The translations under genes and the position numbers were made by a program. 64,000 nt of DNA from Pseudomonas sp. UMAB-08 (GTDB lineage: Bacteria; Pseudomonadota; Gammaproteobacteria; Pseudomonadales; Pseudomonadaceae), in assembly GCF_900095225.1 (NCBI RefSeq), contig NZ_LT607417.1, forward strand, positions 107,540-171,539, written 5' to 3'. This document shows positions 36,701 to 45,581 of this stretch, one piece after another; position 1 is the first letter of the stretch; each line of letters opens with the position of its first letter. Under the pieces are notes generated by a model. The model worked only from the letters and a program-made list of their open reading frames with translations, ran no database searches and was not told where the DNA came from.

Positions 36701-38987
36701 ACCAGAGCACTACACCCGTGGGGGCGAGTGAGGGTTGATGCAGCATGAAAAGATTGGTCATCTGCACCGATGGGCGCTTCTCGTCATAGGTGTACGACAG
36801 GGCACAGACTTCGACGATAGCGTCGCCAAATACCCGGCGCAGGCTGCGCATGGGGTAATTCAGCACTTGCTCAAACATGACCTGCGCTGGCTGATCGAGT
36901 TCGTCCAGACGTCCCTTCAGGTCCAGCTCCAGGCGAAGCAGTGCTGCCGTTATCTCGCACGACAACGCCCCGGGGTGCAATTGGGAATTGATTTGACGCA
37001 GAGCATGCGTGTGGAACCGCCTGATCTGGCGTGCCAGCGCTGCGGGAAACTGGGCATGCGCGTATTTCAGCAGATGATTGACCAACGCAGGCGTCAGCAG
37101 TGTGCTGGGGTCTGTCTGCGCAATCGTTGCCGGAGCAAGGATAATCTGATTGTCGACGTGCACATCGACTACTCGATGACCGCTCACCCGGTCGAGCAGC
37201 AGGGTGATCAGATCGACTGGGGGCATTGTCGGACTGACTGCGCCAGCTCGGGCTTCTGCCGTGTTTCTCAGCACCTCGACAGGCAGTGCTTCAAGGAGCT
37301 GAATGTGAACATCCTTCGCATCCAGACGCCCCTCACACAGGATGGCTAACTGCCTGTTCAGCACATCGCGAGCGCTGGATTCGATACTCGGGTGCGCGTT
37401 CCAGATAAGCCGGGATTCGTCATCAAGCGTCTGCATCAGCTCTAGCCAGGATGGACTGAGCGTGGCCGCCACGGCCTTGGCAGGTGGGAGTGCCAGTGGG
37501 ATCGAGGGTGCCAGGAGCCATGCGTCACCGAACGTGCCCGGTACCTCGCGCCATCGACCGCCGCCGCCAAGCCGCGACAGGCGATGGTCAATCAGATGAC
37601 GAATATCCAACGCATCGTCAATCATGACGGCTGCCAGATCGCGATCACTGCGAGGCTGACCAATAACGAAAGCCAGATTGCGGTTCTGCAACGCGATGAC
37701 CGAGTCGACTCGATCCAGAAACAAGGACCGGTCGATGTTTTCATACGCCAACCGCAACCTGGCCGCCGTACGCACCCGAACGTGATCCTCCAGCGACAGG
37801 TAATGCAGCAGTTCTGTGCGTCCTTCGCTTGTGGAGAAGTGATCGCTCAATTCCGTTCGATTTCGAAACGAACGCAGCCCCTTTTCCGCGGAATAGAGCA
37901 GCAGTTCCGAGAGAGACGGTACAACCGACTCAATCGTAAACACGCCAGCCAGCTCCAACGGAGCTCGATTATCAAGAGACAGCGTGAGCTTCCTGAGGTG
38001 AACCTGACCGCCATCGCCCCATTGCTCAAGAGACGGATCCAGCAGTGAGCTGACTCGTCGAAACTCATGAGCGTCGAGCGTGGCGTCGTGCCTGCGTGCC
38101 AGCAGCGCCTGTCGGAAGCATTCGGACAACGCCGCGGCAACGTACTCACGACGCGTCCGGCCATGACCTACTGGAGACCACCAAAAATGACCCAGTCGAC
38201 TATCAAAAGACGCTTTCAGCCCCTTGACCGTATCAGACAGTGCCTGTCGTTGAGGTTGCGCCTCCAGTGAGTCAAGGGTCGTACCCAACGAGCTCAAAAA
38301 GCGGTGCTCAGCGCCTTGCGACAACTCCCGGCCGATGTACTTGTCCAGTGCCGCATCCACGAGCGACTGGACGCCCGTGACGTCTTTCACCGACGACTGC
38401 GTTGTTGACTGGATGATCTGCAGCATGTGCGTCGAAGGATCGATCGACGTTTCAGGCACAGCGACCTTGAACTGCTCTTGCAGGGCATATTTCAGTACCG
38501 CTTGCAGTGAGGGTGTCTGCTCAAAATGCTGGGCCAGCTCAACGACTTTTTCCACTTGGTGATCGATGATTTTCAGCATCCGAAACTCAAACAACGGCTC
38601 GTCGATCAATTGACTTTCGAACGCCGGCACGTCACTTGTTTGCGATCCGAAACGTTTTAGTAATTTGACCAGCAGTTGTTCCCGATCCTCGAATCGCTCC
38701 AGGCCATACAGCAGGGTACTCAGGTAAACGGTGGTGTCGCTCGATGGGTAGCTGATTAACACGGCCGCAGCCAGCTCAACGTCAGTGGGCAGACCACCGG
38801 TTTTGATCACGCTGTCCAGGCGCGGTGGTATCACCGTCCCGCCCAGAACAGGGGGACTCACCAGCGTTCGCAACCAGCGCGCTTCGTCCTCGTCTATACG
38901 TTCGGCGAGGACGGCGTCGCTCAGGTCTTGGGTAAATCGTTGTTTGAGTGATTCAGTATGGAAATACGGATGAGAGGGGGATGTCAT
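33720..38987 (-). CDS. Large toxin-like protein, DUF6543 with C-terminal aspzincin-like domain
   Basis: A 1755-residue protein starting MTSPSHPYFHTESLKQRFTQ, nine bases after AAGGA. No signal peptide or clear membrane segment. The N-terminal third resembles the large Pseudomonas proteins annotated as dermonecrotic-toxin/DUF6543. Near the C-terminus HELSH (1629-1633) is an HExxH zinc motif, followed by THDIAY (1638-1643) and GNADSLGLL (1736-1744); this trio is like the aspzincin (M35) order HExxH, TxDxxY, NADS. I infer a secreted or delivered metallopeptidase toxin. No immunity, chaperone or secretion gene is adjacent. Base composition is slightly less GC-rich than its neighbours. How it leaves the cell is unknown. 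Confidence 0.75.
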   Translation of the reverse strand: MTSPSHPYFHTESLKQRFTQDLSDAVLAERIDEDEARWLRTLVSPPVLGGTVIPPRLDSVIKTGGLPTDVELAAAVLISYPSSDTTVYLSTLLYGLERFEDREQLLVKLLKRFGSQTSDVPAFESQLIDEPLFEFRMLKIIDHQVEKVVELAQHFEQTPSLQAVLKYALQEQFKVAVPETSIDPSTHMLQIIQSTTQSSVKDVTGVQSLVDAALDKYIGRELSQGAEHRFLSSLGTTLDSLEAQPQRQALSDTVKGLKASFDSRLGHFWWSPVGHGRTRREYVAAALSECFRQALLARRHDATLDAHEFRRVSSLLDPSLEQWGDGGQVHLRKLTLSLDNRAPLELAGVFTIESVVPSLSELLLYSAEKGLRSFRNRTELSDHFSTSEGRTELLHYLSLEDHVRVRTAARLRLAYENIDRSLFLDRVDSVIALQNRNLAFVIGQPRSDRDLAAVMIDDALDIRHLIDHRLSRLGGGGRWREVPGTFGDAWLLAPSIPLALPPAKAVAATLSPSWLELMQTLDDESRLIWNAHPSIESSARDVLNRQLAILCEGRLDAKDVHIQLLEALPVEVLRNTAEARAGAVSPTMPPVDLITLLLDRVSGHRVVDVHVDNQIILAPATIAQTDPSTLLTPALVNHLLKYAHAQFPAALARQIRRFHTHALRQINSQLHPGALSCEITAALLRLELDLKGRLDELDQPAQVMFEQVLNYPMRSLRRVFGDAIVEVCALSYTYDEKRPSVQMTNLFMLHQPSLAPTGVVLWSPLLGIRRFDSLFDLKRLLSAKLTNTHHREQWLNLFPEPEKGMIRKHLERTDGKRMSIDTIPLDEHFIKQLQRVEQDRQCKAVEHAVQFATHCRLETKLFSNLVTAAQANDPMDAALDAMSGAIQRALFEAQMPDWLKKASIDDLQKYADVLKRYFRVGDPENDFLFGIPYLKAYAREKILDQLSIDFPGRSFDPDTLRITLTRYVGTPVGTGQTPSFLPAVTDVNTETLTEYSLNHFSTIQGASLSVSSAEESPATVLLTPAYLRGLIHTLDVGAHYQKLLAQKLDSNHPFRSLRRRLFFKQWPALMIETALQKKLEGQLSASAYDYIEGLMEMPDGLARQTVHEEDIILCPLRLIAQTGATADSVPGFYVIGPKDSSQGPVILYSIFNQNFCFKEYADNASLLQDIRTSSSLQTQLMQRVTPEVQTRYGHHSFLLPPVWSTEFYTDFPMFPLGPVTLDSEPVEGNVLQYLFSDAVSVLKDIAKKQTVTTAQADWESFTYLMTLQAEQILIFLPGDISLLVANWQGLSLFQSSVTSATTRHWGEAVSEFTAALAVFVSAKHSASEALEIQDPATEVLSDLDSPLEFSWRNAQLPADVKVRLQAFEVSDIALSDLMKDELYNLYQAPLTLKKYAAVAGKVYQVQMQDEGAWHIVSGDNVGPNLKLNDHQQWELNVRWGLRGGGGLLTRPKSSDAFTLSEIDAAVDHEFDVLASGMPAIRQGYRDHARRIGRAHLQTKRYLETCLENLSVRTPAAPLDAQVNTIISEFFGVETPSTGLVDAIKKSTTSLFNAVMDASLAPYSSPRYVLGVNRAGHETTVAFTLKADPLQRIYLSEQFFEASKYHLKLPAVGSAGFNLRSHYRAAALLHELSHLSNDTHDIAYLEATAPFLDLLATDTPDQIRIKSDLEELHHRYLSHRTPNSQLFKHFKNGQWQDINDEGEGKQFVLSVTGKTTLADARPVFLADAEKRSEIMLGNADSLGLLVTLLGRQRFAP

Positions 38988-39077
38988 GGCAAGTTTCCTT
39001 TTGCGCTAAAAACCACCACGCAGAACGAATTCCGCAACGGTGGTTGAACGTGAAAGAGAAACTTACCGAATTAACTC

Positions 39078-39109
39078 GCCTGCCCTGCGTTACATAATGC
39101 AAGGCAGGC
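39078..39109. repeat. Inverted repeat upstream of the toxin gene
   Basis: Arms GCCTGCCCTGC and GCAAGGCAGGC match at 10 of 11 positions around a 10-base loop. It lies between the toxin start and the end of the FMN reductase gene, so it may end the reductase transcript or regulate the toxin. No long T run follows. Confidence 0.45.
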
Positions 39110-39131
39110 GCTGGCGCACCGCCTTTAGGCG

Positions 39132-39692
39132 TTAAACCTTCTTATGCTGCTCAACCCAGGCCGCAAACGCGTTCATGAACGTTTGCAGGAAGGGCTTGGT
39201 TTGCTCGGACACCGTGCCCGCCGCATCGAAAAAAGTCCCGGCGTTGCCCAGATAGGCCTCCGGTTGCTGCATGCACGGTACGTTGAGAAAAACCAGCGAT
39301 TGACGCAAATGATGGTTGGCGCCAAAACCGCCGATAGCACCCGGCGAGGCACTGACTACCGCGCCCGGCTTGCCGCCCCAGGCACTTTTGCCATACGGGC
39401 GCGAACCCACGTCGATGGCGTTTTTCAGGACGCCCGGTACCGAACGGTTATATTCCGGGGTGACGAACAACACGCCATCGGCTGCACTGATTTGCTGGCG
39501 AAAGGCCGTATAGGCGGCTGGAGGAGAATCGATATCGATATCTTCGTTATAGAGGGGCAAATCGCCAATTTCGACGATATTCAGCTTCAGGCTGCTGGGT
39601 GCCAACGCGACCAACGCACGCGCAACCTTACGGTTGATCGAGTCTTTTCTCAGACTGCCGACAACAACAGCGATCGTATAGACCTGGCTCAT
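39132..39692 (-). CDS. NADPH-dependent FMN reductase (chromate/quinone reductase-like)
   Basis: A 186-residue flavodoxin-fold oxidoreductase. The flavin-phosphate loop is VVVGSLRKDSINRK at residues 10-23, and VTPEYNRSVPGVLKNAIDVG is the hallmark of the NADPH-dependent FMN reductase family, which includes ChrR and ArsH-like enzymes. It would reduce quinones, chromate or azo compounds with two electrons, limiting radical formation. It is on the same strand as the toxin but is separated by an inverted repeat, and no functional link is evident. Confidence 0.88.
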   Translation of the reverse strand: MSQVYTIAVVVGSLRKDSINRKVARALVALAPSSLKLNIVEIGDLPLYNEDIDIDSPPAAYTAFRQQISAADGVLFVTPEYNRSVPGVLKNAIDVGSRPYGKSAWGGKPGAVVSASPGAIGGFGANHHLRQSLVFLNVPCMQQPEAYLGNAGTFFDAAGTVSEQTKPFLQTFMNAFAAWVEQHKKV

Positions 39693-40008
39693 GAAGATTT
39701 CCGCTCACTGATTAAAGGAGGTGTAAGTTATAGATGAAGTCGCCCATTAAGTCTGGTTTTCAGGTCTGACCATTGCGCTTGAACTGTTGAAAACACCACG
39801 CAGAGCCACTTGCTGCTCACAGGACAAACGGCTCAGACTATTTTTTTAGCACTGGAAAACTAGCCTGAAAAACAGCGGTCTGACAGATATGGGTGTAGCA
39901 ACTGAACCAATTCGTTCAGACTTACCTTACAAGCGGGCATCGATTGTCGGCGCGCAGTGTTAGCATGTCAGCGCAAATGAGCGGTTATCTCCAGAGGTTA
40001 CAAAGCAA
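39693..40008. other. Intergenic stretch
   Basis: About 316 bases between the FMN reductase and a small plus-strand gene. It is AT-richer than its flanks. On the plus strand AAAGGAGGTG (39714-39723), a perfect Shine-Dalgarno sequence, precedes an ATG of only 11 codons (39734-39769). No other structure is clear. Confidence 0.45.
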
Positions 40009-40221
40009 ATGGCTTCAGTTCTCGTCCGACATTTTCATGCAAGAGATGCGGAAGGCCGCGTCTACTCGGTGCATGAATTCCAGGAATCACAGCCCGATGC
40101 GGCCAGCGGCACGGAGCCTGTTTCGACCTACCGTCTGGCCATTGGCGATCGAGTCAATCACTTGGGCGGAGACGACTTCGAGTTGCTTCAGTCCGGCGTA
40201 AAAATGACCCGCACTCCCTGA
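40009..40221 (+). CDS. Small hypothetical protein
   Basis: A 70-residue protein, MASVLVRHFHARDAEGRVYS at its start, with GAGG eleven bases upstream. Composition is soluble and mixed charge, and codon use looks like that of neighbouring genes, so it is probably a real gene of the Pseudomonas small-protein set. I do not recognise a domain, and no partner is suggested by the neighbours. Confidence 0.55.
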   Translation: MASVLVRHFHARDAEGRVYSVHEFQESQPDAASGTEPVSTYRLAIGDRVNHLGGDDFELLQSGVKMTRTP

Positions 40222-40425
40222 CCCGGGAGCGATGCGTCGTTGACTGTGCTGAATCGTCAGGCTACCTGTGCGCCGCTTTAACGCCCGGCACTCGCATGGG
40301 CGCACGCGGCGATTCAGGTCCCTCTTTCGGGCATGATCAAATTGCCGCGTTTGCGCTTACTGTAAATCCAAATCGCTATCACCCTCCCCGCATGACCCAG
40401 GAATAACGTTCAGCAATTTCTGGCG

Positions 40426-40980
40426 TTAATCTTCAAACACCAAGTACCAGAAAATCGCGGCTTCCCGTGTTTCAGGATCAATAGCCCGATACAGCATGTG
40501 ATCGATACCACCCATCACAAAGCCGCAACGCTCGTAGAGCTTGCAGGCCGCCAGATTATTGTTTTGAGTTTCAAGCATCAGGCCCGGCAGGCTGTGCTTG
40601 CGGCTCCAGAACTGCGCGACATCCAGCAGTGACCTTGCCACCCCCTGGCGACGCGCCGAAGCGTCCACAGCCAGCTCGTCCACATGGGCAAAGCCATTCC
40701 AGTGAATGCTGAGCACCACATGGCCCACAGCCCGCTCGCCTAGCCAGGCCACCAACACCGTGCTGCCAGCAGCGTCCCGGTAATGGCAGAACTCCTGGGA
40801 ATCGATCCCGTAATTCTTGCTATAAGGTTCGACGGGGTCGATTTCCCAGGAGTCGACACGCTGACCGACCTGCGCCAACGCATAGCCGCTGACGGTGAAG
40901 GTGAACTCGCTGTTGAGGATGTAATCCTCGAAGCACTCATCCGCGACTCGAATGGACAGTGCCGGGTTTGCCTGAGTCAT
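40426..40980 (-). CDS. GNAT-family N-acetyltransferase
   Basis: A 184-residue acetyltransferase. The acetyl-CoA loop is seen in VDASARRQGVARSLLDVA (RRQGVA motif), followed by LETQNNNLAACKLYERCGFV, the classic GNAT motif B. It lies downstream of rnhA and dnaQ on the same strand, 28 bases after the dnaQ stop. The substrate, an amine on a small molecule or protein, is not predictable. Confidence 0.88.
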   Translation of the reverse strand: MTQANPALSIRVADECFEDYILNSEFTFTVSGYALAQVGQRVDSWEIDPVEPYSKNYGIDSQEFCHYRDAAGSTVLVAWLGERAVGHVVLSIHWNGFAHVDELAVDASARRQGVARSLLDVAQFWSRKHSLPGLMLETQNNNLAACKLYERCGFVMGGIDHMLYRAIDPETREAAIFWYLVFED

Positions 40981-41008
40981 GACACCACTGCGTTATCGAA
41001 GAATGAGG

Positions 41009-41767
41009 TTACTGGGGAGTTTGCGCTTGAGCCTCTTGCAACTGCACCCACAACGCTGGCGCGCCGGCAGATTTCGCGATGGCCGCCATGCGCACGTCGT
41101 GTTCAGCCATTTCGCTGTCGCTGGCCCGGATCACCCGCGCCGGTTGCCGATCCGCTGGCAGACGGCGAATTTCACTGGCAGTGTTGCCCGACCCTTCGCC
41201 CGAGCCATTGCCGTCGGTCGCATTGCCCGCCAGAGACAGGCTGGTCTGCCCGCCGGTCATGGTCAGGTATACGTCGGCAAGAATCTCGGCATCGAGTAAA
41301 GCGCCGTGCAATTCACGGCCGGAGTTGTCGACACCATAACGCTTACACAGTGCATCGAGGCTGTTGCGCTGGCCAGGATGACGCTCCCGGGCCATCGCCA
41401 AGGTGTCGAGGATGGTGCAATGCTGGGTGATATCAGCCTTGTCACGCTGCCCCATCAGGGCGAATTCGTTATTGATGAAACCGACGTCGAACGCCGCGTT
41501 GTGGATGATCAGCTGCGCGCCTTTGATGAACTCGAAAAACTCCTCCGAGACTTCATTGAAGCGCGGCTTGCCCACCAGGAACTCGTTGGTGATGCCGTGG
41601 ACCCCAATGGCGCCCTCGTCGCTCTCACGATCCGGCTGCAGGTACACGTGAAAATGCCGCCCGGTCAGGCGGCGGCCGATCAACTCAACGCAACCGATCT
41701 CGATGACCCGGTGGCCATCGGTAACGGGCATACCGGTGGTTTCGGTATCGAGTACGACACTACGCAT
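41009..41767 (-). CDS. dnaQ: DNA polymerase III epsilon subunit (3'-5' exonuclease)
   Basis: A 252-residue proofreading subunit of the replicative polymerase. The DEDDh exonuclease motifs are present: Exo[11 protein letters not shown] (residues 4-13), Exo[16 protein letters not shown] near 98, and Exo[18 protein letters not shown] near 162. The C-terminal part that binds the alpha subunit is variable. Its start overlaps the rnhA stop by 8 bases. The rnhA-dnaQ pair is conserved across gamma-proteobacteria. Confidence 0.95.
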   Translation of the reverse strand: MRSVVLDTETTGMPVTDGHRVIEIGCVELIGRRLTGRHFHVYLQPDRESDEGAIGVHGITNEFLVGKPRFNEVSEEFFEFIKGAQLIIHNAAFDVGFINNEFALMGQRDKADITQHCTILDTLAMARERHPGQRNSLDALCKRYGVDNSGRELHGALLDAEILADVYLTMTGGQTSLSLAGNATDGNGSGEGSGNTASEIRRLPADRQPARVIRASDSEMAEHDVRMAAIAKSAGAPALWVQLQEAQAQTPQ

Positions 41768-42227
41768 GTTTGATGCCTCTCACTTCGTCTACACCGCGGT
41801 TGGCCAACTGATCGGCGCGCTCGTTGCCGTCATGGCCGGTGTGCCCACGTACCCACTTCCAGGTCACGGTATGGCGATTGACTTGCTCATCGAGCAACTG
41901 CCACAAGTCGGCATTTTTCACCGGTTGCTTGGCCGCAGTTTTCCAGCCGCGTTTCTTCCAGTTGACCAGCCACTCCTTCATGCCCTTCATGACATATTCG
42001 GAGTCGGTAACAACCAGAACGTTGCAGTGTCGTTTGAGTTCTTCAAGACCACGGATGGCAGCGGTCAGCTCCATCCGGTTGTTGGTGGTATTGGCTTCGC
42101 CACCCCACAGTTCTTTTTCGACACCCTTGCACACCAACAAGGCGCCCCAGCCGCCAGGGCCAGGATTACCTTTACAGGCGCCGTCGGTGAAGATTTCAAC
42201 GCTTTCGCTCACTACAACCGTTTCCAT
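41760..42227 (-). CDS. rnhA: Ribonuclease HI
   Basis: A roughly 155-residue nuclease that removes RNA from RNA-DNA hybrids. The four acidic catalytic residues are visible in [34 protein letters not shown] and [12 protein letters not shown], with the catalytic His in VRGHTGH. The start is uncertain: ATG at 42227 has GGAAGG four bases upstream, while GTG at 42212 would give the N-terminus MSESVEIF that matches most RNase HI proteins; the frame is open to 42251. Confidence 0.93.
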   Translation of the reverse strand: METVVVSESVEIFTDGACKGNPGPGGWGALLVCKGVEKELWGGEANTTNNRMELTAAIRGLEELKRHCNVLVVTDSEYVMKGMKEWLVNWKKRGWKTAAKQPVKNADLWQLLDEQVNRHTVTWKWVRGHTGHDGNERADQLANRGVDEVRGIKHA

Positions 42228-42298
42228 CAAACCTTCCATCGAGCTTTCCACCGAACGTTTATCGACAAACCATCAACCGGTTTGTCTTGCGTGACGCT

Positions 42299-43057
42299 TT
42301 ACGGCTGCGGATTGCGCCGATTGACCTTGGCCATCGGCAATGGCAGCAGTTTGCCCATGGGCTCACGCCGCACCTGACGCACAGGACGCAGACCGACCAC
42401 GATCTTGCGTGCAACCAATAAATAGAAGCCGCCGCCGGGACTTTGCCAACCGTCGCCGAGGCGTTCCAGCCCGGCCAGTCGTGCTTGCCAGGCCGCTGAA
42501 GCAAGCGGCGGACGATAGCACCCGAAGCGTCGTTTCTCCAGCGCAAAGCCCAGCAGGTTCAACCAGTCCGCCACCCGCGACGGCGAAATACAGCGGGCCT
42601 TGCGCAAGGCATCATGAGCGAAAACATGCCGCAACCCCCAGGCGCTCCACGGGTTGATCCCGATAATCAAAAGATGTCCACCGGGGCGCACACTGCTGGC
42701 CGCTTCACGCAACAAGCCGTGAGGCGACAGACAGAAATCCAGGCCATGCTGCATGACCACAACGTCGGCCGCATGCTCGCTCAGGGGCCAGGCCTGTTCT
42801 TCACAGACGATTTCCACACCGGGCAAAGGTGCACCCAGACGAACGTTACGCTGGACCTGTTTTGCCGCTGGCGGCGTTTCGGCAGAAGGGCCGTAATGCA
42901 CCAGATAGCCGCCGAAAAAACGGCCCAGTTCATCTTCGAGCACTCGCCGCTCTTCCTCCAGCAGCAGTTGCCCTACCGGTCCGGACAGCCACTCACGGGC
43001 CGAGCTGATCAGCGCAAGCCATTCAGGATCAGCTTGGGCGAAAGCTTTATCAGTCAT
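42299..43057 (-). CDS. SAM-dependent methyltransferase of unknown substrate
   Basis: A 252-residue class-I methyltransferase. VVMQHGLDFCLSPHGLLREA and VRPGGHLLIIGINPWSAWGL match the post-I and motif III parts of the fold. The ATG at 43057 follows GGAGAACACAA; an open frame to 43177 overlaps gloB and is not used. It lies between rnhA and gloB, divergent from gloB, as is usual in Pseudomonas. The substrate is unknown. Confidence 0.85.
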   Translation of the reverse strand: MTDKAFAQADPEWLALISSAREWLSGPVGQLLLEEERRVLEDELGRFFGGYLVHYGPSAETPPAAKQVQRNVRLGAPLPGVEIVCEEQAWPLSEHAADVVVMQHGLDFCLSPHGLLREAASSVRPGGHLLIIGINPWSAWGLRHVFAHDALRKARCISPSRVADWLNLLGFALEKRRFGCYRPPLASAAWQARLAGLERLGDGWQSPGGGFYLLVARKIVVGLRPVRQVRREPMGKLLPLPMAKVNRRNPQP

Positions 43058-43139
43058 TTGTGTTCTCCATGAGGGCACTCGCGTAGAACCTCTATAGACC
43101 CTAAGATGCACCATTGTTTCCCGCTTAGCGAACTGCGCC

Positions 43140-43919
43140 ATGATACAGATCGATGCCCTGCCCGCTTTCACTGACAACTACATTTGGTTGTTACAAAACA
43201 CTGCCAGCCGATGCTGCGCGGTGGTCGATCCTGGCGATGCCGCACCGGTTCTGGCCTGGCTGGAACAGCACCCGGGTTGGCAGCTCAGCGACATTCTGGT
43301 CACCCACCACCATTTCGATCATGTCGGCGGCGTCGAGCAACTGAAAAAAGCCACTGGCGCCCGGGTACTGGGTCCTGCGGCCGAAAACATCCCGGCGCGA
43401 GACGTCGCGCTTAACGACAACGACACGATCAGCGTACTCGGCCTGACCTTTGCGGTGTACGCCGTGCCCGGTCATACCCTGGGCCATATCGCCTTCTACC
43501 ACGACGACCCGACCGCGCCGTTGCTGTTTTGCGGCGACACCCTGTTCGCGGCAGGTTGCGGCCGACTGTTCGAAGGCACACCCGAGCAAATGCATCAGTC
43601 ATTGAGTCGTCTGGCGGCGCTGCCGGACAGCACACTGGTGTATTGCACGCATGAGTACACCTTGAGCAATCTGCGCTTCGCCCAAGCGGTAGAACCGGGT
43701 AATTGCGACATCGCCGAACGCTTCGCCCAAGTAAGCCAATGGCGCAGTGAAAACCGGATCAGCCTGCCTTCCAATTTAGCCCTGGAACGACGCACCAACC
43801 CGTTCATTCGGACCCATGAAACATCCGTTAAAGAAAAAGCAGACGAACGGACTGGCACGGACAATCAGTCGCCAAGTGCTATTTTTGCTAGCTTGCGTGC
43901 TTGGAAAGATAAGTTCTAA
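43140..43919 (+). CDS. gloB: Hydroxyacylglutathione hydrolase (glyoxalase II)
   Basis: A 259-residue metallo-beta-lactamase-fold enzyme that splits S-lactoylglutathione to D-lactate and glutathione. The dinuclear metal motif THHHFDH is near residue 55, with further ligands in [23 protein letters not shown] and CTHEYTLSN. The C-terminal substrate-binding helical domain ends SLRAWKDKF. Divergent from the methyltransferase gene and 99 bases before mltD. Confidence 0.95.
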   Translation: MIQIDALPAFTDNYIWLLQNTASRCCAVVDPGDAAPVLAWLEQHPGWQLSDILVTHHHFDHVGGVEQLKKATGARVLGPAAENIPARDVALNDNDTISVLGLTFAVYAVPGHTLGHIAFYHDDPTAPLLFCGDTLFAAGCGRLFEGTPEQMHQSLSRLAALPDSTLVYCTHEYTLSNLRFAQAVEPGNCDIAERFAQVSQWRSENRISLPSNLALERRTNPFIRTHETSVKEKADERTGTDNQSPSAIFASLRAWKDKF

Positions 43920-44018
43920 GCACTGTCTTGATCGGCATAGAAATTCTGAAAGGTTGACCGTTGGCTGGGTGGTTCCTAGAATCGCCCGACATTTTCGCTT
44001 GGAACCACCCCCCAGCCA

Positions 44019-45443
44019 ATGTCGTCATCCATACGCAAAGCCATCAATTCAGACGCATTGACCCGACTGGTCCAGGCTATCGCCGTGGCGCTGAGCGTGA
44101 CGCTGGCCGGCTGTCAGACCACCCGCCAAATCGACCCTGTCAGCACCCACCGCGCACCGAATCTCGCCGCCGGCATCAAGCAAAAACCCATTTTTCTCAG
44201 TGACAAGCCGACCCCGCTGGTACCTCAGGATGTCTGGGAGCGGATGCGTCAGGGCTTCCAGTTGCAAGAAGGCAACGGCCAGAACCCACGTATCGATCAA
44301 CAACGTCTATGGTTCGCCAACAATCCATCCTTTCTGGAAAATGCCGGCGAACGCGGCAGCCTCTACATGCATTACATCGTAGAACGCCTCGAAGAACGCA
44401 ACATGCCCCTGGAGCTGGCCTTGCTCCCGGTGATCGAAAGCGCCTACAACCCCTTGGCCTATTCGCGCAGCGATGCGGTGGGCCTGTGGCAGTTCATTCC
44501 ATCGACCGGGCGTTACTTCAATCTTCGCCAGACCAGTTTTTACGACGGCCGTCGTGACATTACCGCCTCGACCATCGCCGCCCTGGACTACCTGACACGC
44601 CTGCACGACATGTTCAACGGTGACTGGCTTTTGGCGTTGGCTGCCTATAACGCTGGCGAAGGTACCGTCAGCCGGGCCATCGAACGCAACCAGAAGCTCG
44701 GCCTGCCCACTGATTACTGGAACCTGCCACTGCCGCAGGAAACTCAGGATTACGTGCCCAAGTTCCTCGCATTGTCGCAAGTGGTGCTCGCACCGGAAGC
44801 CTACGGCGTCAACCTCAATCCGATTGCCAACCAGCCCTACTTCCAGGTCGTTGAGCTCAACCAGCGCATGGACCTGTCAAAGGTCGCTGCCATGGCGAAT
44901 ATCGACGAAGACGAACTGTTCCAGCTCAACCCGGCGTTCAAGAAACGCATGACCGTCGACGGTCCACAGCATTTGCTGGTGCCGACCGCCAAGGCGCAGC
45001 TGCTGACCGCCAGCCTGTCGAACATGAAACCGCAAGAACTGGCGGACTGGCAGCAATACCGCGGCACTGGCGACACGCTGGCCAGCCGTGACAAACCCAC
45101 GCGAAGCCGCAGCTACAGGGTGAAAAAGGGCGATAACCTGGTGGCCATCGCCAAAGCCAACAAAGTCGAGGTCAAGGACCTGCAGCACTGGAACCAGGTA
45201 TCCGGTCAAAACCTGAAAGTCGGGCAGACCCTGGTCATGCAGGACATGATCAGCCCCAAGGGTAAAGCCAAAGGCAAAGGCAGCAACAAGAAGTCGACCC
45301 AGTACACGATACGCAAAGGCGATTCGATGTACATGGTGGCCAAACGTTTCAACGTCGAGATGGAGCATCTCCAACGCTTGAACCCGCGTAGTGGCCACGC
45401 CCTCAAACCAGGCCAGACCCTGACCGTGTATCAGGCCCCTTGA
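44019..45443 (+). CDS. mltD: Membrane-bound lytic transglycosylase D
   Basis: A 474-residue outer-membrane lipoprotein that cuts peptidoglycan glycan strands. The signal ends with lipobox LAGC (Cys about 31). The SLT domain (about 120-270) has the catalytic Glu in VIESAYNPLAYSRSDAVGLW. Two LysM peptidoglycan-binding repeats follow at the C-terminus (SYRVKKGDNLVAIAKANKVE and YTIRKGDSMYMVAKRFNVEM). A terminator follows. Confidence 0.93.
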   Translation: MSSSIRKAINSDALTRLVQAIAVALSVTLAGCQTTRQIDPVSTHRAPNLAAGIKQKPIFLSDKPTPLVPQDVWERMRQGFQLQEGNGQNPRIDQQRLWFANNPSFLENAGERGSLYMHYIVERLEERNMPLELALLPVIESAYNPLAYSRSDAVGLWQFIPSTGRYFNLRQTSFYDGRRDITASTIAALDYLTRLHDMFNGDWLLALAAYNAGEGTVSRAIERNQKLGLPTDYWNLPLPQETQDYVPKFLALSQVVLAPEAYGVNLNPIANQPYFQVVELNQRMDLSKVAAMANIDEDELFQLNPAFKKRMTVDGPQHLLVPTAKAQLLTASLSNMKPQELADWQQYRGTGDTLASRDKPTRSRSYRVKKGDNLVAIAKANKVEVKDLQHWNQVSGQNLKVGQTLVMQDMISPKGKAKGKGSNKKSTQYTIRKGDSMYMVAKRFNVEMEHLQRLNPRSGHALKPGQTLTVYQAP

Positions 45444-45492
45444 GATCCACTGGCTCCCGCCCCTAAATAACCAGGCGGGAGACGCCGCAAAG

Positions 45493-45516
45493 GGCCACCC
45501 GGGAGGTGGCCTTTTT
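45493..45516 (+). terminator. Intrinsic terminator after mltD
   Basis: Stem GGCCACC / GGTGGCC with a five-base loop, followed by TTTTT. It separates mltD from the peptide-transport operon. Confidence 0.85.
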
Positions 45517-45581
45517 CCAACGGATACAAGCTGTTACTGTACCGACCAAGAAGCCCAAGCCTCCTGGATCGAATCTCCGAC

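Noticed and set aside
33720..38987. Toxin gene as part of a type VI or Rhs cluster
   Set aside because: No VgrG, PAAR, Rhs repeats or immunity gene is seen on either side.
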